DNA of 52,383 nucleotides from Pseudomonas oleovorans subsp. oleovorans (GTDB taxonomy: Bacteria; Pseudomonadota; Gammaproteobacteria; Pseudomonadales; Pseudomonadaceae): assembly GCF_002197815.1 (NCBI RefSeq), contig NZ_NIUB01000034.1, positions 1 through 52,383 of the forward strand. The letters are read 5' to 3'. The position numbers and the translations under genes are program-made. The notes below the pieces were generated by a model, which was not told the origin of the DNA, did not search any database, and worked only from the letters and a program-made list of their open reading frames with translations. Shown in pieces: positions 41,785-50,442 of this stretch (position 1 is the first letter of the stretch; the number at the start of each line of letters is the position of its first letter).

Positions 41785-42738
41785 TCATGGACAGGCCGGC
41801 AAGGCCTGACATTGCCCGGCAGAACCACCGACATTCGGTGGCGCAGCGAAGCGCGGATCCTCCGGAGCCAGGCGCTGCGCACAGGCCTGAGCCTGCTGCG
41901 CCTCACGGGCGCAAGCCTGTTCCCCGAGCACCTGCGACAGATTGAACCAACCGGCGGCGAAATCCGGCTCGCGCTTGAGGCTTTCACGCAATGCCTGCTC
42001 GGCGCCCTTACGGTCACCATCGGCGTAGCGGCTGTTGCTCAGGGCGAACCAGGGCAGCGCCTGCTCCGGCCAGGCCTCGGCAGCGCGGCGATAGGCACGC
42101 CGCGCAGGCTGAGCATTGCCGGTTTGCTCCAGGTCGTTGGCAGCTTTCATCCAGACATGCATATCGGCCTGTGCCGGCAAGCGCTCCGGCGGCAGGGTCA
42201 ACACCGCCCAACGACCGCCCCGCGCCCAGGTTCTATCGAAACTGGCAAAGCTGTCTTCGAGCCTGCGCGTGGTGGCGGAACGTAAAATCAGCGTGCGCTC
42301 GCGACGGTCATAACCCACCACCACCGCGAAGTGCCATTGGGGGTAGAAGTCGAATGCCAGGTTCTGCAGCACCAGCACCGGGTTGCCGGCGGCCACCTCG
42401 GCGAGCACCGCCTCCAGACGCGGCTGCAACGGGTACACCAGCATTTCGTGATTGCGTGCCGCCGCGACCATCTCCACCTGCAAGCTGCCTTCACGGCTGG
42501 GGATGTAGACCTTGTCCCTCAGAGCACCAGGCGTGGTCAGCACACCACGCTGGTTGAGCATAGTGGCCAAAGCCGCCGGCCCGCACTGATAGGCGTCCTG
42601 GGGGAAGAACGGAACGTCGGTGAGTTCTACACGCTCAGGCAGGCGTTCGGCCTCCGGTGATAACACCGGAGACCGAGCGCAGGCTGTCAGTAGAACGATC
42701 GATGCGATACAGCAGAGGCGAATCAGCGATTTATACAT
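41785..42738 (-). CDS. PA2778-family cysteine peptidase, lipoprotein with TPR
   Basis: A 317-aa lipoprotein: signal sequence with lipobox LTAC (about residues 17-20), then a C39-like peptidase domain with the Cys in DAYQCGPAALATML (about 50-63) and the His in YPQWHFAVVVGYD (about 135-147), and a C-terminal TPR-like region (WMKAANDLEQTGNAQPARRAY, WFALSNSRYADGDRKGAEQA). It is attached to a membrane on the periplasmic side. Its start overlaps the PA2779-like gene by 16 bases, and the two always travel together in Pseudomonas. The role is unknown; processing of a small partner peptide is plausible. Confidence 0.9.
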   Translation of the reverse strand: MYKSLIRLCCIASIVLLTACARSPVLSPEAERLPERVELTDVPFFPQDAYQCGPAALATMLNQRGVLTTPGALRDKVYIPSREGSLQVEMVAAARNHEMLVYPLQPRLEAVLAEVAAGNPVLVLQNLAFDFYPQWHFAVVVGYDRRERTLILRSATTRRLEDSFASFDRTWARGGRWAVLTLPPERLPAQADMHVWMKAANDLEQTGNAQPARRAYRRAAEAWPEQALPWFALSNSRYADGDRKGAEQALRESLKREPDFAAGWFNLSQVLGEQACAREAQQAQACAQRLAPEDPRFAAPPNVGGSAGQCQALPACP

Positions 42739-43130
42739 TTGACGAAATTGAAGATGTTGGTGGCGCACAGCATATCAGTGATGATGAAGATCACCAGAAA
42801 CAACACGATGATGCCAACCACACCCGCACCGGCTGGTGCCTGATCCAATTGCTGGTTGAACTGCGCCAGCTCGGCCGGAGTCAGGCTGGCGATACGCGAC
42901 TCGACCTGGTCACGGTCAACGCCCATCGATACCAGTTTCTCCTTCACCTGCTCATCATCGAGCATGGCCATCAACTGCTGCTGATCCACCTTGTGCTGCT
43001 GCTCGGCGATCACCTCGTGCGTGCCGACCATCGCCGCGTTCGCGGCAGGAATCTGCACCACCAGCAACAGGTGAAACAACGCGGTGATGGCTGCCAGACG
43101 GCGCATAACGGGGTTCATGGAAATTGTCAT
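42723..43130 (-). CDS. PA2779-family small secreted/membrane protein
   Basis: A 135-aa protein of the PA2779 family (DUF6627), with a signal peptide (MNPVMRRLAAITALFHLLLV, then ANAA), a helical acidic domain (EQQHKVDQQQLMAMLDDEQVKEKL, ...VDRDQVESRIASLTPAELAQF) and a C-terminal membrane segment (GVVGIIVLFLVIFIITDML). It shares an operon with the PA2778-type peptidase, which may act on it. Start at 43130 with AGGAG nine bases ahead. Confidence 0.9.
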   Translation of the reverse strand: MTISMNPVMRRLAAITALFHLLLVVQIPAANAAMVGTHEVIAEQQHKVDQQQLMAMLDDEQVKEKLVSMGVDRDQVESRIASLTPAELAQFNQQLDQAPAGAGVVGIIVLFLVIFIITDMLCATNIFNFVKCINR

Positions 43131-43210
43131 TGTGGTTATCTCCTGAGGGACGAGGTAGCCAATAGACAGTAACCCAGTCACCCAGGTTCACTCCGTCAAT
43201 CGCTGCGCGC

Positions 43211-44935
43211 TCAAGCGTCGATCAGTAACTGGCTGAGTACCGCGCGCAACTTGCCCGGCTTGACCGGCTTGTTCAGCAGCGGCGCACCCAGGGCCTGCAG
43301 ATCACGACGGCAGGCATCGCTGCGATCGGCGCTGATGATCAGCGCCGGGATCGGTCTGGAGAATTCGTCACGCAGTTGCTGGATCACCTGACAACCGAGC
43401 ACCCCGTGATCGAGGTGAAAATCCGCCAGGATCACCTCTGGCGCCCTGCCCTGCAGTTTCTGCAAGGCTTCAGCCAAGTCGACTGCCGTGACCACCTCGC
43501 AGCCCCACTGCCCGAGCAGCGCGTCCATGCTATGCAGGATGTCGACTTCATTATCGATCACCAGCAGGCGCCGCCCCGGTAGGGGGTTACCGAGGATCGG
43601 CTGCGCAGCGGATTGTACCTGGCGCCGCGGAGCCTCCTGCGCCAGCGGCACGCGGATACTGAAGACGGAACCACGCCCTGGCTGCGAGAACACCTGCACC
43701 GGATAGCCCAGCATGCGTGCGATACGCTCGACGATAGCCAGGCCCAGGCCAACGCCCTTACGCTCGGCCGCCCGCCCGACCTCCAGTTGACTGAATTCAA
43801 GGAAGATCGTGTCCAGCTGATCGGCGGCGATACCGCGGCCACTGTCCCATACCTGCAACTCGACGAAAGCGCCACGTCGGCGTACGCCAAGCAGTACACC
43901 ACCGCGCTCGGTGTAGCGGCAGGCATTGCTGAGGAAGTTGCGCAAAATGCGTGTCAGCAGACGGAAATCGGTGTGTACCGCATAACTCGGGACTCGCGCC
44001 CGCAGGCGCAAACCACTGGCCGAAGCCACACTGTCGAATTCAGATACCAGCGGCGCAAGCACCTCTTCCAGGCGATAGACATCGAGATCCGGCTTGATCG
44101 CCGCCTGATCCAGCTTGGAAATGTCCAGCAGATCCGCCAGCAGATCTTCGGCACCTTCCAGGGCCAGGTGGCTGCGCTCCACCAGGTTCTGCTCGGCACT
44201 CGGCAGTTCACGCTCACGTAGCGTGGAGATCAACAAGCGCGCCGCGTTAAGTGGCTGCAGCAAGTCATGACTGGCCGCGGCCAGGTACTTGTCCTTGCTG
44301 CGGTTGGCCGCCTCGGCCGCGTCGCGCGCTTCGCGCAGGGCCAACTCGATGCGTTCGCGCTCCTCGATCTGTCGCTGCAGATTGCGGTTGGATTCGAGCA
44401 ACTCGAAGGTGCGCGACGCGACGCGACGCTCCAGTTCGTCATTGAGTTGTTGCAGGCGCTGCTGCGCCTGCTTGCGCTCGGTGATATCAGCGACGAAGCC
44501 TTCGAAGATGCCCTCGCCTTCAGGCTTGAGCAGCAGGTTCATCAGCACGTCGATGGTGCTGCCATCGCGCCGGCGCAGGCGCGTCTCGTAGCCGAGCAGA
44601 GTCTGGCCCTGGCTCAGTCGCTGGCGAATCACTTCCAGCTCGTCGAAGCCGCCAACGAACAGGTGCCGAGCCAGATCGCCCGGCGACCACAGCACCTGCT
44701 GCGGGTCGTCATAGCCGAGCATGCGCGCCATCGCCGGATTGGCCGCCAGCACGCCGTCCTGCAGGCTGGCCTGGATGATGCCGTGCACGGCGTGTTCGAA
44801 CAGCCATTTATAGCGGTTGCGCTCGGTTTCCAGCTCCTCCAGACGCGCCAGCAGCTCGGGGTAATGACTCTTGCGCGCCGACTGGCTGCCGAGCCCCAAC
44901 AGCCCGGCCAGCGCTTCGTCAGAGCGCCTCGCCAT
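43211..44935 (-). CDS. ercS: Hybrid sensor histidine kinase, ErcS-like
   Basis: A 574-aa hybrid kinase. It has a PAS domain (about residues 30-150, FEHAVHGIIQASLQDGVLAA and EGFVADITERKQ), a coiled coil, a HisKA domain with AASHDLLQPLNAARLL (His about 245), a HATPase domain with NFLSNACRY, DSGRGI and GVGLGLAIV, and a C-terminal receiver with Asp in VILADFHLDH (about 505). No membrane segment is present, so it is cytoplasmic. In P. aeruginosa ErcS (PA1992) belongs to the cascade that controls ethanol oxidation genes. It overlaps ercA by 17 bases. Confidence 0.9.
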   Translation of the reverse strand: MARRSDEALAGLLGLGSQSARKSHYPELLARLEELETERNRYKWLFEHAVHGIIQASLQDGVLAANPAMARMLGYDDPQQVLWSPGDLARHLFVGGFDELEVIRQRLSQGQTLLGYETRLRRRDGSTIDVLMNLLLKPEGEGIFEGFVADITERKQAQQRLQQLNDELERRVASRTFELLESNRNLQRQIEERERIELALREARDAAEAANRSKDKYLAAASHDLLQPLNAARLLISTLRERELPSAEQNLVERSHLALEGAEDLLADLLDISKLDQAAIKPDLDVYRLEEVLAPLVSEFDSVASASGLRLRARVPSYAVHTDFRLLTRILRNFLSNACRYTERGGVLLGVRRRGAFVELQVWDSGRGIAADQLDTIFLEFSQLEVGRAAERKGVGLGLAIVERIARMLGYPVQVFSQPGRGSVFSIRVPLAQEAPRRQVQSAAQPILGNPLPGRRLLVIDNEVDILHSMDALLGQWGCEVVTAVDLAEALQKLQGRAPEVILADFHLDHGVLGCQVIQQLRDEFSRPIPALIISADRSDACRRDLQALGAPLLNKPVKPGKLRAVLSQLLIDA

Positions 44936-46082
44936 AGACCACCTCGACGTCACGCTGGGTCGACTCACGCGGGTTGGTGAGGATGCATGGATCATCCATC
45001 GCGTGGCTGGACAGGAACGGAATGTCCGAGGTGCTGACGCCGTGCAGGCCAAGCGTCTCGCGGAAGCCCATGGCGTGTTTGAAGGCGATCAGATGCTCGA
45101 CCAGGCGCTGGCGAATCTGCGTGTGATTGAGCCCGCGGCAGTCGATGCCGAGGGTCTCGGCAATGACCTTGAAACGCTCCGGCGCGGCGCTGTAGTTGAA
45201 CGCCACCACGTGCTCGACCAGCACGGCATTGCACAGGCCGTGCGGCAGGTCGAGGAAGCCACCGAGGCTGTGGCTCATGGCGTGCACCGCACCGAGAATC
45301 GCGTTGGAGAACGCCAGGCCGGCCTGCATGCTGCCGAGCATGATCTTCTCGCGCAGGGCAATGTCGCCCGGGTTAGCGATCATCTGCACCAGGTTGCCGT
45401 TTATCAGGCGCATGGCTTCCAGCGCGTGCGGGTCGGTCAGCGGGCCATGGCCGGTGGAGACGAACGCCTCGATGGCATGCACCATGGCATCGATGCCGGT
45501 GCAGGCCGACAGGAACGGATCCATGCTCAGCGTGGTTTCCGGATCGATCAGCGACACGTCCGGCACCACGGCCTTGCTGACGATGGAGAACTTCATCCGC
45601 TCCTGCTGGTTGGAGATGATCACGAACTGCGACACGTCGGCCGAGGTGCCGGCGGTAGTCGGGATCAGGATCAGTGGCGGGCTGGGCACGCGAATGGTGT
45701 CCACGCCTTCGAATTCGAGAATGCTGCGGCCGTGGGCAACCACGATGCCGATGCCCTTGGCGCAGTCCATCGGGCTACCGCCGCCGACCGCGACGATGAC
45801 GTTGCAACCCTCGCTGCGATACAGCTCGGCGCCCTCCATCACCTCTTCCACGCGTGGGTTGGGCGATACCTTGGTGTACAGGCAGTAGGCGATGCCCTGG
45901 GCCTGCAGGCTGGCCTCGACATCGCCAGCCCAGCCAGCGGCAACCACACCGGGATCGGAGACGATCAATACCTTGCGCGCACCGAAGGTCTTGGCGTAGT
46001 TGCCGACGTTATGCCGGGAGCCGGCGCCAAAGATGATCTCGGGGGAAACGAACTTTCGCAGCTGATTCAATTCGTGGCTCAT
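44919..46082 (-). CDS. ercA: Iron-containing alcohol dehydrogenase, ErcA-like
   Basis: A 387-aa group III Fe-ADH. The NAD(P)-binding GGGSPMDCAKGIGI is at about 95-108, and the metal ligands appear as Asp in HPVTDP-like GTGIDAMVHAIEAF (about 200-213) and His in AVHAMSHSLGGFLDLPHGLCNA (about 264-285). In P. aeruginosa ErcA (PA1991) is a regulator-associated enzyme needed for expression of the ethanol oxidation genes. It lies between ercS and pqqH, the same order as there. Confidence 0.92.
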   Translation of the reverse strand: MSHELNQLRKFVSPEIIFGAGSRHNVGNYAKTFGARKVLIVSDPGVVAAGWAGDVEASLQAQGIAYCLYTKVSPNPRVEEVMEGAELYRSEGCNVIVAVGGGSPMDCAKGIGIVVAHGRSILEFEGVDTIRVPSPPLILIPTTAGTSADVSQFVIISNQQERMKFSIVSKAVVPDVSLIDPETTLSMDPFLSACTGIDAMVHAIEAFVSTGHGPLTDPHALEAMRLINGNLVQMIANPGDIALREKIMLGSMQAGLAFSNAILGAVHAMSHSLGGFLDLPHGLCNAVLVEHVVAFNYSAAPERFKVIAETLGIDCRGLNHTQIRQRLVEHLIAFKHAMGFRETLGLHGVSTSDIPFLSSHAMDDPCILTNPRESTQRDVEVVYGEAL

Positions 46083-46159
46083 ACAACGGCCTGAAACTTA
46101 TTGTTATGGAATGGCGATCAGCCTACTGCATTGCCCGGTTTATGCAATGCGACCTGCGC

Positions 46160-48103
46160 TTAGCCCAGACGTAGATAGAAGGCATGCTCGGCGCGCAGAG
46201 CCTCGGCCAGGTTCGCGGCCTGACGGAAACCGTGGCGTTCTTCTGCGAACAGGTGATATTCAACCGGGAAACCGCGCTGACGCAGCGCCTCGACCATGCT
46301 TTCGGTCTGGCTTGGCACCACCACGGCATCCAGCGCACCCTGAAAGAAAATCACCGGCGCCCTGATCCGTTCGGCCTGCAACAGCGGCGTGCGCTCCCGG
46401 TAGCGCCCGGCATCCTGCTCGGGGTCGCCGATCAGCCAGTCGAGATAATCGGCCTCGAATTTGTGCGTCAGCCGGCGCAGCGCCAGCGGGTCGCTGACAC
46501 CGTAGAGACTGGCACCACCGCGTAGCTGCGGCAGCTCGACCAGTGCACGTAGCGCGCTGAAGCCGCCAGCGCTGCCACCGCGTACGAATACACGCTGCGG
46601 GTCGATACTGTCATTGCTGGCGAGCGAGTCGATGGCAGCGCGAATATCTTCCACTTCCAGCTCGCCCCACTGCCCTGCCAGACACAACCGATAGGCACGC
46701 CCATAACCGCTACTGCCGCGATAGTTGAGATCGAGTACGGCGTAGCCGCGTAGCGTCCAGAAAGCGATACGCGGGTCGAACACCGGGTAGCTGGCGGAAG
46801 TCGGGCCGCCGTGGAGGAAAATCACCAGCGGCGGCCGCCCGGCAGCAGGCCGAGGTGCGTAGAAGAATCCATGGCAGCGCTCGTCCTCGCCCAGCGCGCA
46901 GCTGAATAGCTGTGGCCGGGCCAACTGCGCTTCGCCCAGGGGTTGCTCGCCACCAGCCAGTATCCGTACCGCGCCGTCGGCCCTGCCGATCGCCAGCACC
47001 GCCGGCAGGCGATCTGGTGCGGCGGCGATACAGTAGAAATGTTCGGTATCGGCGGTAAGGGAACGGAAACGCGTAAAACCTTCGGCCAGCCGCGACTCGT
47101 AGGATGTCGCGGGGCCGCCTGGGCCGTGCGCGCCGATGTTATTGCTGTATGAACTCTTGGTGCGCACGGCGCACCCTACTAGAACACCCACCCCCTGCTC
47201 GAAACGGGTCAGCAGAAGCTCACCATTTTCCAGCGGCAGGTAAGTGCGGCTCCCCAGCTGCCAGGGCGCCGGCGCGTGATCGAAGGGTGCGACTTGCAAC
47301 TCGATGTCGTGATCGACACACCCGGGTTGCCAGCAGCCCGCCTTGTCGCTCAACACCCACAACCGGTTCTGCGCATCGAAGCGTGGCTGCTGCAAAGATC
47401 GATCACCCGCCTGCCCGGCCAGCACCCGGGTAGGCTGGCCCGACTCACGCTGGCACAGGCGCGTGGCGACCCAGGGTTGGTGCGGGCGATCCCACTCGAT
47501 CCAGGCCAGGCGTTGGCCCGCGGAGTCGGCCACGGGCGCTGCGTAGAAATCGGCGCCCTCGACCAGCACTTCGCGCTGGCCCTCGAGACCGATGCGCACC
47601 AGGCGATGCAGCACCGCGCCGGCCTCGTGGCACTCCTCCACCGCCAGCAGCGCCTGCCAGGCCGGTACGAAAGACAAGTCGCCATAACGGCAGAGGGAGC
47701 GAGCAGTCAGCGCCTGTGGCTCAAGGCCCGTAGGAGCAGCTTTAACCGCGAAGCCCTTTGGCTCACCGCGGTTCGCGGCTAAAGCCGCTCCTACAGAAAT
47801 ACCTGCCATTGCCAGATGGTAGATCTGCTGATCGCTCTCATTAATGAAGGCCACCCCCAGCTCCGTGGCGCAGCAGGCACCACCGCCGTACTCGTAGACC
47901 CGGCTGCGCACGGAAAACCCTGGCGGCGTCAGCTCGCACACAACGCCGTCGCGACAGAATAACAGCCCGCACCGCGCCAGCCCGGGATCGAACGCCACCC
48001 ACAGCACGCCGCCGTGTGCAGCGTGCAGCTCGGCGAAATCGGCACTGGCGGCCGCGGCCTGGTCGGCACTCCAGATCGAGTCCGGGTCGCTCACGCCTTG
48101 CAT
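46160..48103 (-). CDS. pqqH: S9 prolyl oligopeptidase-family protein (PqqH-like), with REP insertions
   Basis: A 647-aa S9 peptidase with an N-terminal beta-propeller and a C-terminal alpha/beta-hydrolase. The nucleophile Ser is in RGGSAGGFSAL (about 480), Asp in FQGALDAVVVPSQTE and His in EERHGFRQAANLAEAL. In P. aeruginosa PA1990 (pqqH) has this position. It starts inside the pqqE end (13-base overlap). Two stretches of odd sequence are repeats translated in frame: about residues 104-125 (AALAANRGEPKGFAVKAAP, a REP pair) and about 309-335 (VGCAVRTKSSYSNN, a different pair). Both are in the propeller, away from the catalytic part. Confidence 0.9.
   Translation of the reverse strand: MQGVSDPDSIWSADQAAAASADFAELHAAHGGVLWVAFDPGLARCGLLFCRDGVVCELTPPGFSVRSRVYEYGGGACCATELGVAFINESDQQIYHLAMAGISVGAALAANRGEPKGFAVKAAPTGLEPQALTARSLCRYGDLSFVPAWQALLAVEECHEAGAVLHRLVRIGLEGQREVLVEGADFYAAPVADSAGQRLAWIEWDRPHQPWVATRLCQRESGQPTRVLAGQAGDRSLQQPRFDAQNRLWVLSDKAGCWQPGCVDHDIELQVAPFDHAPAPWQLGSRTYLPLENGELLLTRFEQGVGVLVGCAVRTKSSYSNNIGAHGPGGPATSYESRLAEGFTRFRSLTADTEHFYCIAAAPDRLPAVLAIGRADGAVRILAGGEQPLGEAQLARPQLFSCALGEDERCHGFFYAPRPAAGRPPLVIFLHGGPTSASYPVFDPRIAFWTLRGYAVLDLNYRGSSGYGRAYRLCLAGQWGELEVEDIRAAIDSLASNDSIDPQRVFVRGGSAGGFSALRALVELPQLRGGASLYGVSDPLALRRLTHKFEADYLDWLIGDPEQDAGRYRERTPLLQAERIRAPVIFFQGALDAVVVPSQTESMVEALRQRGFPVEYHLFAEERHGFRQAANLAEALRAEHAFYLRLG
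47099..47179. repeat. REPIN-like inverted pair inserted in pqqH
   Basis: An 81-bp segment with outer ends gtagg and ccctac and inner inverted arms gccgtgcgcgcc (47124-47135) and ggtgcgcacggc (47159-47170, one mismatch). Its right half is the same gtagggtgcgccgtgcgcacc element found between the pqq genes. The 81 bases equal 27 codons, so the frame is preserved. Confidence 0.65.
47730..47794. repeat. REP pair (REPIN) inserted in pqqH
   Basis: The 23-base halves 47730-47752 and 47772-47794 are inverted copies that differ at two positions. Each has the gtaggagcggctttagccgcgaa form of the common Pseudomonas REP. The pair is translated as part of the S9 peptidase without breaking the frame. Confidence 0.8.
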
Positions 48104-49245
48104 ATGATTCGCGAGGCCTTCTCATTGCGGTATTGCAGGGCATCCAGCCCCAGCGGCGCCTCATCGGCCTGCTGGCGTGCCGCGAGAATCACGCCATGGT
48201 GCGCCGACTTGCTGCACACCGGGTCGGCGTTGCTGGCATCGCCGGTGAGCATAAAGGCCTGGCAGCGGCAGCCGCCGAAATCCTTGTGCTTCTCATCACA
48301 CGACCGGCAAGGTTCGGGCATCCAGTCGTCGCCGCGAAAGCGGTTGAAGCCGAACGACTCGCGCCAGATGTGCTCGATACTGTGCTGGCGCACATTGGGA
48401 AACTGCACCGGCAGCTGTCGCGCGCTGTGGCAAGGCAGTGCCGTACCGTCCGGGGTGATGTCGAGGAACAGGTTGCCCCAGCCATTCATGCAGGCCTTGG
48501 GGCGCTCCTCGTAGTAATCCGGAGTGACGAAGATCAGCTTGCACGGGTGGTTCTCGGCCGCCAGCTTGTCGCGCCACTGGTTGGTGATGCGTTCGGCACG
48601 CTCCAGCTGTGCACGAGTCGGCAGCAACCCCGCTCGGTTCAACTCGGCCCAGCCGTAGAACTGGCAGGTGGCGAGTTCGACGAAATCCGCCTCCAGCTCC
48701 AGGCACAGCTCGATGATGCGCTCGATATTGTCGATGTTATGCCGATGGGTGACGAAGTTGAGCACCATCGGGTAGCCATGGGCCTTGACCGCGCGGGCCA
48801 TCGCCAGTTTCTGCGCAAAGGCCTTCTTCGAGCCCGCCAGCAGGTTGTTCACCTCCTCGTCGGCGGCCTGGAAGCTGATCTGAATATGATCGAGCCCGGC
48901 ATCGGCGAACTCGGCGATACGTGCTTCGGTCAGTCCGATGCCGGAGGTGATCAGGTTGGTGTAATAGCCCAGACCGCGCGCCGCTGCGATCAGCTCGGCC
49001 AGATCCTGGCGCACCAGCGGCTCACCGCCGGAGAAGCCCAGCTGCGCCGCCCCCAGTTCACGGGCCTGGCGGAATACCTCGATCCATTCGGCGGTCGACA
49101 ACTCTGCGCCCTGCTGGGAGAAATCCAGCGGGTTGGAGCAGTACGGGCACTGCAGCGGGCAGCGGTAGGTCAGCTCCGCCAGCAGCCACAGCGGTGGCCC
49201 TGGTTCATGACCTGCCTTAGCGAAGCTCGATCCAGAACTGAGCAT
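48091..49245 (-). CDS. pqqE: PqqA peptide cyclase PqqE (radical SAM)
   Basis: A 384-aa radical SAM/SPASM enzyme that joins Glu and Tyr of PqqA, the first step of PQQ synthesis. The cluster motif CPLQCPYC is at about residues 28-35. The SPASM region supplies the auxiliary cluster cysteines (PKACMNGWGN, ALPCHSARQL, EPCRSCDEKHKDFGGCRC, DPVCSKSAHH). The start at 49245 follows GGAGG by six bases and overlaps pqqD by 29 bases, so the longer open frame upstream is not used. PqqD delivers PqqA to this enzyme. Confidence 0.97.
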   Translation of the reverse strand: MLSSGSSFAKAGHEPGPPLWLLAELTYRCPLQCPYCSNPLDFSQQGAELSTAEWIEVFRQARELGAAQLGFSGGEPLVRQDLAELIAAARGLGYYTNLITSGIGLTEARIAEFADAGLDHIQISFQAADEEVNNLLAGSKKAFAQKLAMARAVKAHGYPMVLNFVTHRHNIDNIERIIELCLELEADFVELATCQFYGWAELNRAGLLPTRAQLERAERITNQWRDKLAAENHPCKLIFVTPDYYEERPKACMNGWGNLFLDITPDGTALPCHSARQLPVQFPNVRQHSIEHIWRESFGFNRFRGDDWMPEPCRSCDEKHKDFGGCRCQAFMLTGDASNADPVCSKSAHHGVILAARQQADEAPLGLDALQYRNEKASRIICKA

Positions 49246-49498
49246 GGGCCACCTCCATGAAGGCAAGAATGTCTTCGTCGATACTCGGCACATCAGGGAA
49301 GCGCTGCTGCAGGTTGCCAATGATCTCGGCCACCGAGCGCTTGCCGTCGACCTGCTGGAGAATTTCGCTGGCGCTGTCGTTGAGCTTGATCATGCCCTCC
49401 GGATAGAGCAGCACGTGGCAACCTTGCGCCGGCTCGAACTGCAGGCGGAAGCCGCGGCGGATGGAGGGCACGCTGGGTGGGAGGATGACAGCAGTCAT
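49217..49498 (-). CDS. pqqD: PQQ biosynthesis peptide chaperone PqqD
   Basis: A 93-aa PqqD, a RiPP recognition element that binds PqqA and presents it to PqqE. The marks are RRGFRLQFEPAQGCHVLLYP, GMIKLNDSASEILQQVDGKRS and a C-terminal helix (FMEVAHAQFW). It overlaps pqqE. A repeat pair lies in the gap before it (49516-49585). Confidence 0.95.
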   Translation of the reverse strand: MTAVILPPSVPSIRRGFRLQFEPAQGCHVLLYPEGMIKLNDSASEILQQVDGKRSVAEIIGNLQQRFPDVPSIDEDILAFMEVAHAQFWIELR

Positions 49499-49515
49499 TG
49501 TTCGGGCTCCTGACT

Positions 49516-49585
49516 GGTGCGCGCGGCGAACCCTACAAAGGGCGCGTCGAACGGAAATGCGGCCGTAGGGTGCGCCGTGCGCACC
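49516..49585. repeat. REPIN-like pair between pqqC and pqqD
   Basis: A 70-bp inverted pair, ggtgcgcgcggcgaaccctac (49516-49536) and gtagggtgcgccgtgcgcacc (49565-49585), with two or three mismatches between the arms. The same 21-mer occurs again in pqqH and before pqqC. Confidence 0.7.
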
Positions 49586-49598
49586 GCTCGATCGATAC

Positions 49599-50351
49599 TC
49601 ACAGGGCTATACCCCGATGCCAAGCGCGCTCGGCGGTCACCGTGTGATACGGCGGACGCTGCAGCTCGTAGGCCATGCTCATGGCGTCGAGCATGCTCCA
49701 CAGCACGTCGAGCTTGAATTGCAGAATCTGCAGCATGCGTTCCTGCGCTTCACGGGTGCGGTAGTGTTCGAGGGTGATGCGCAGGCCGTGTTCGACATCG
49801 CGGCGCGCTTCTTTCAGACGCTTGCGGAAGTAGTCGTAGCCGGTGGCATCGATCCACGGGTAGTGCTGCGGCCAGGCATCCAGGCGCGACTGATGGATCT
49901 GCGGGGCGAACAGCTCTGTCAGCGAGCTGCTGGCCGCTTCCTGCCAACTGGCACGGCGGGCGAAGTTGACGTAGGCGTCGACGGCGAAGCGCACGCCGGG
50001 CAGCACCAGCTCCTGCGACAGCACCTGCTCGCGGTCGAGGCCGACCGACTCGGCCAGGCGCAGCCAGGCCTCGATACCGCCCTCCTCACCTGGGGCTCCG
50101 TCGTGGTCGAGAATGCGCTGAATCCACTCGCGGCGGGTCTCGCGATCCGGGCAGTTGGCGAGGATCGCCGCATCTTTCAGTGGAATGTTGACCTGGTAGT
50201 AGAAACGATTGGCCACCCAACCCTGGATCTGCTCGCGAGTGGCGCGCCCCTCGTACATGGCGCGGTGGAACGGGTGATGGATATGGTACAGCGCGCCCTT
50301 GGCGCGCAACGCCTGCTCGAATTCGGCAGGTGTCATGGCAGGTTGGCTCAT
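49599..50351 (-). CDS. pqqC: Pyrroloquinoline-quinone synthase PqqC
   Basis: A 250-aa heme-oxygenase-like oxidase that carries out the last ring closure and oxidation to PQQ. Conserved segments are YHIHHPFHRAMYEGRATREQ, WVANRFYYQVNIPLKDAAIL, DHDGAPGEEGGIEAWLRLAE and HYPWIDATGYDYFRKRL. The start at 50351 follows GGAGATACTG; the open frame upstream covers a repeat and is not coding. Confidence 0.97.
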   Translation of the reverse strand: MSQPAMTPAEFEQALRAKGALYHIHHPFHRAMYEGRATREQIQGWVANRFYYQVNIPLKDAAILANCPDRETRREWIQRILDHDGAPGEEGGIEAWLRLAESVGLDREQVLSQELVLPGVRFAVDAYVNFARRASWQEAASSSLTELFAPQIHQSRLDAWPQHYPWIDATGYDYFRKRLKEARRDVEHGLRITLEHYRTREAQERMLQILQFKLDVLWSMLDAMSMAYELQRPPYHTVTAERAWHRGIAL

Positions 50352-50374
50352 CAGTATCTCCGATACGCGTTGCC

Positions 50375-50442
50375 GTAGGGTGCGCCGTGCGCACCTGCAT
50401 TCTTCAAGGTACGCACGGCCTGATCGGCCCCGCACACCCTAC
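50375..50442. repeat. REPIN-like pair between pqqB and pqqC
   Basis: A 68-bp pair with outer ends gtagggtgcgccgtgcgcacc (50375-50395) and a degenerate inverted end cgcacaccctac (50431-50442). The stop codon of pqqB (TAG at 50439-50441) is formed by the repeat end. Confidence 0.65.

Noticed and set aside
44871..46094. 407-aa ORF antisense to ercA
   Set aside because: A shadow of ercA with His/Gln/Ala-rich translation and no domain.
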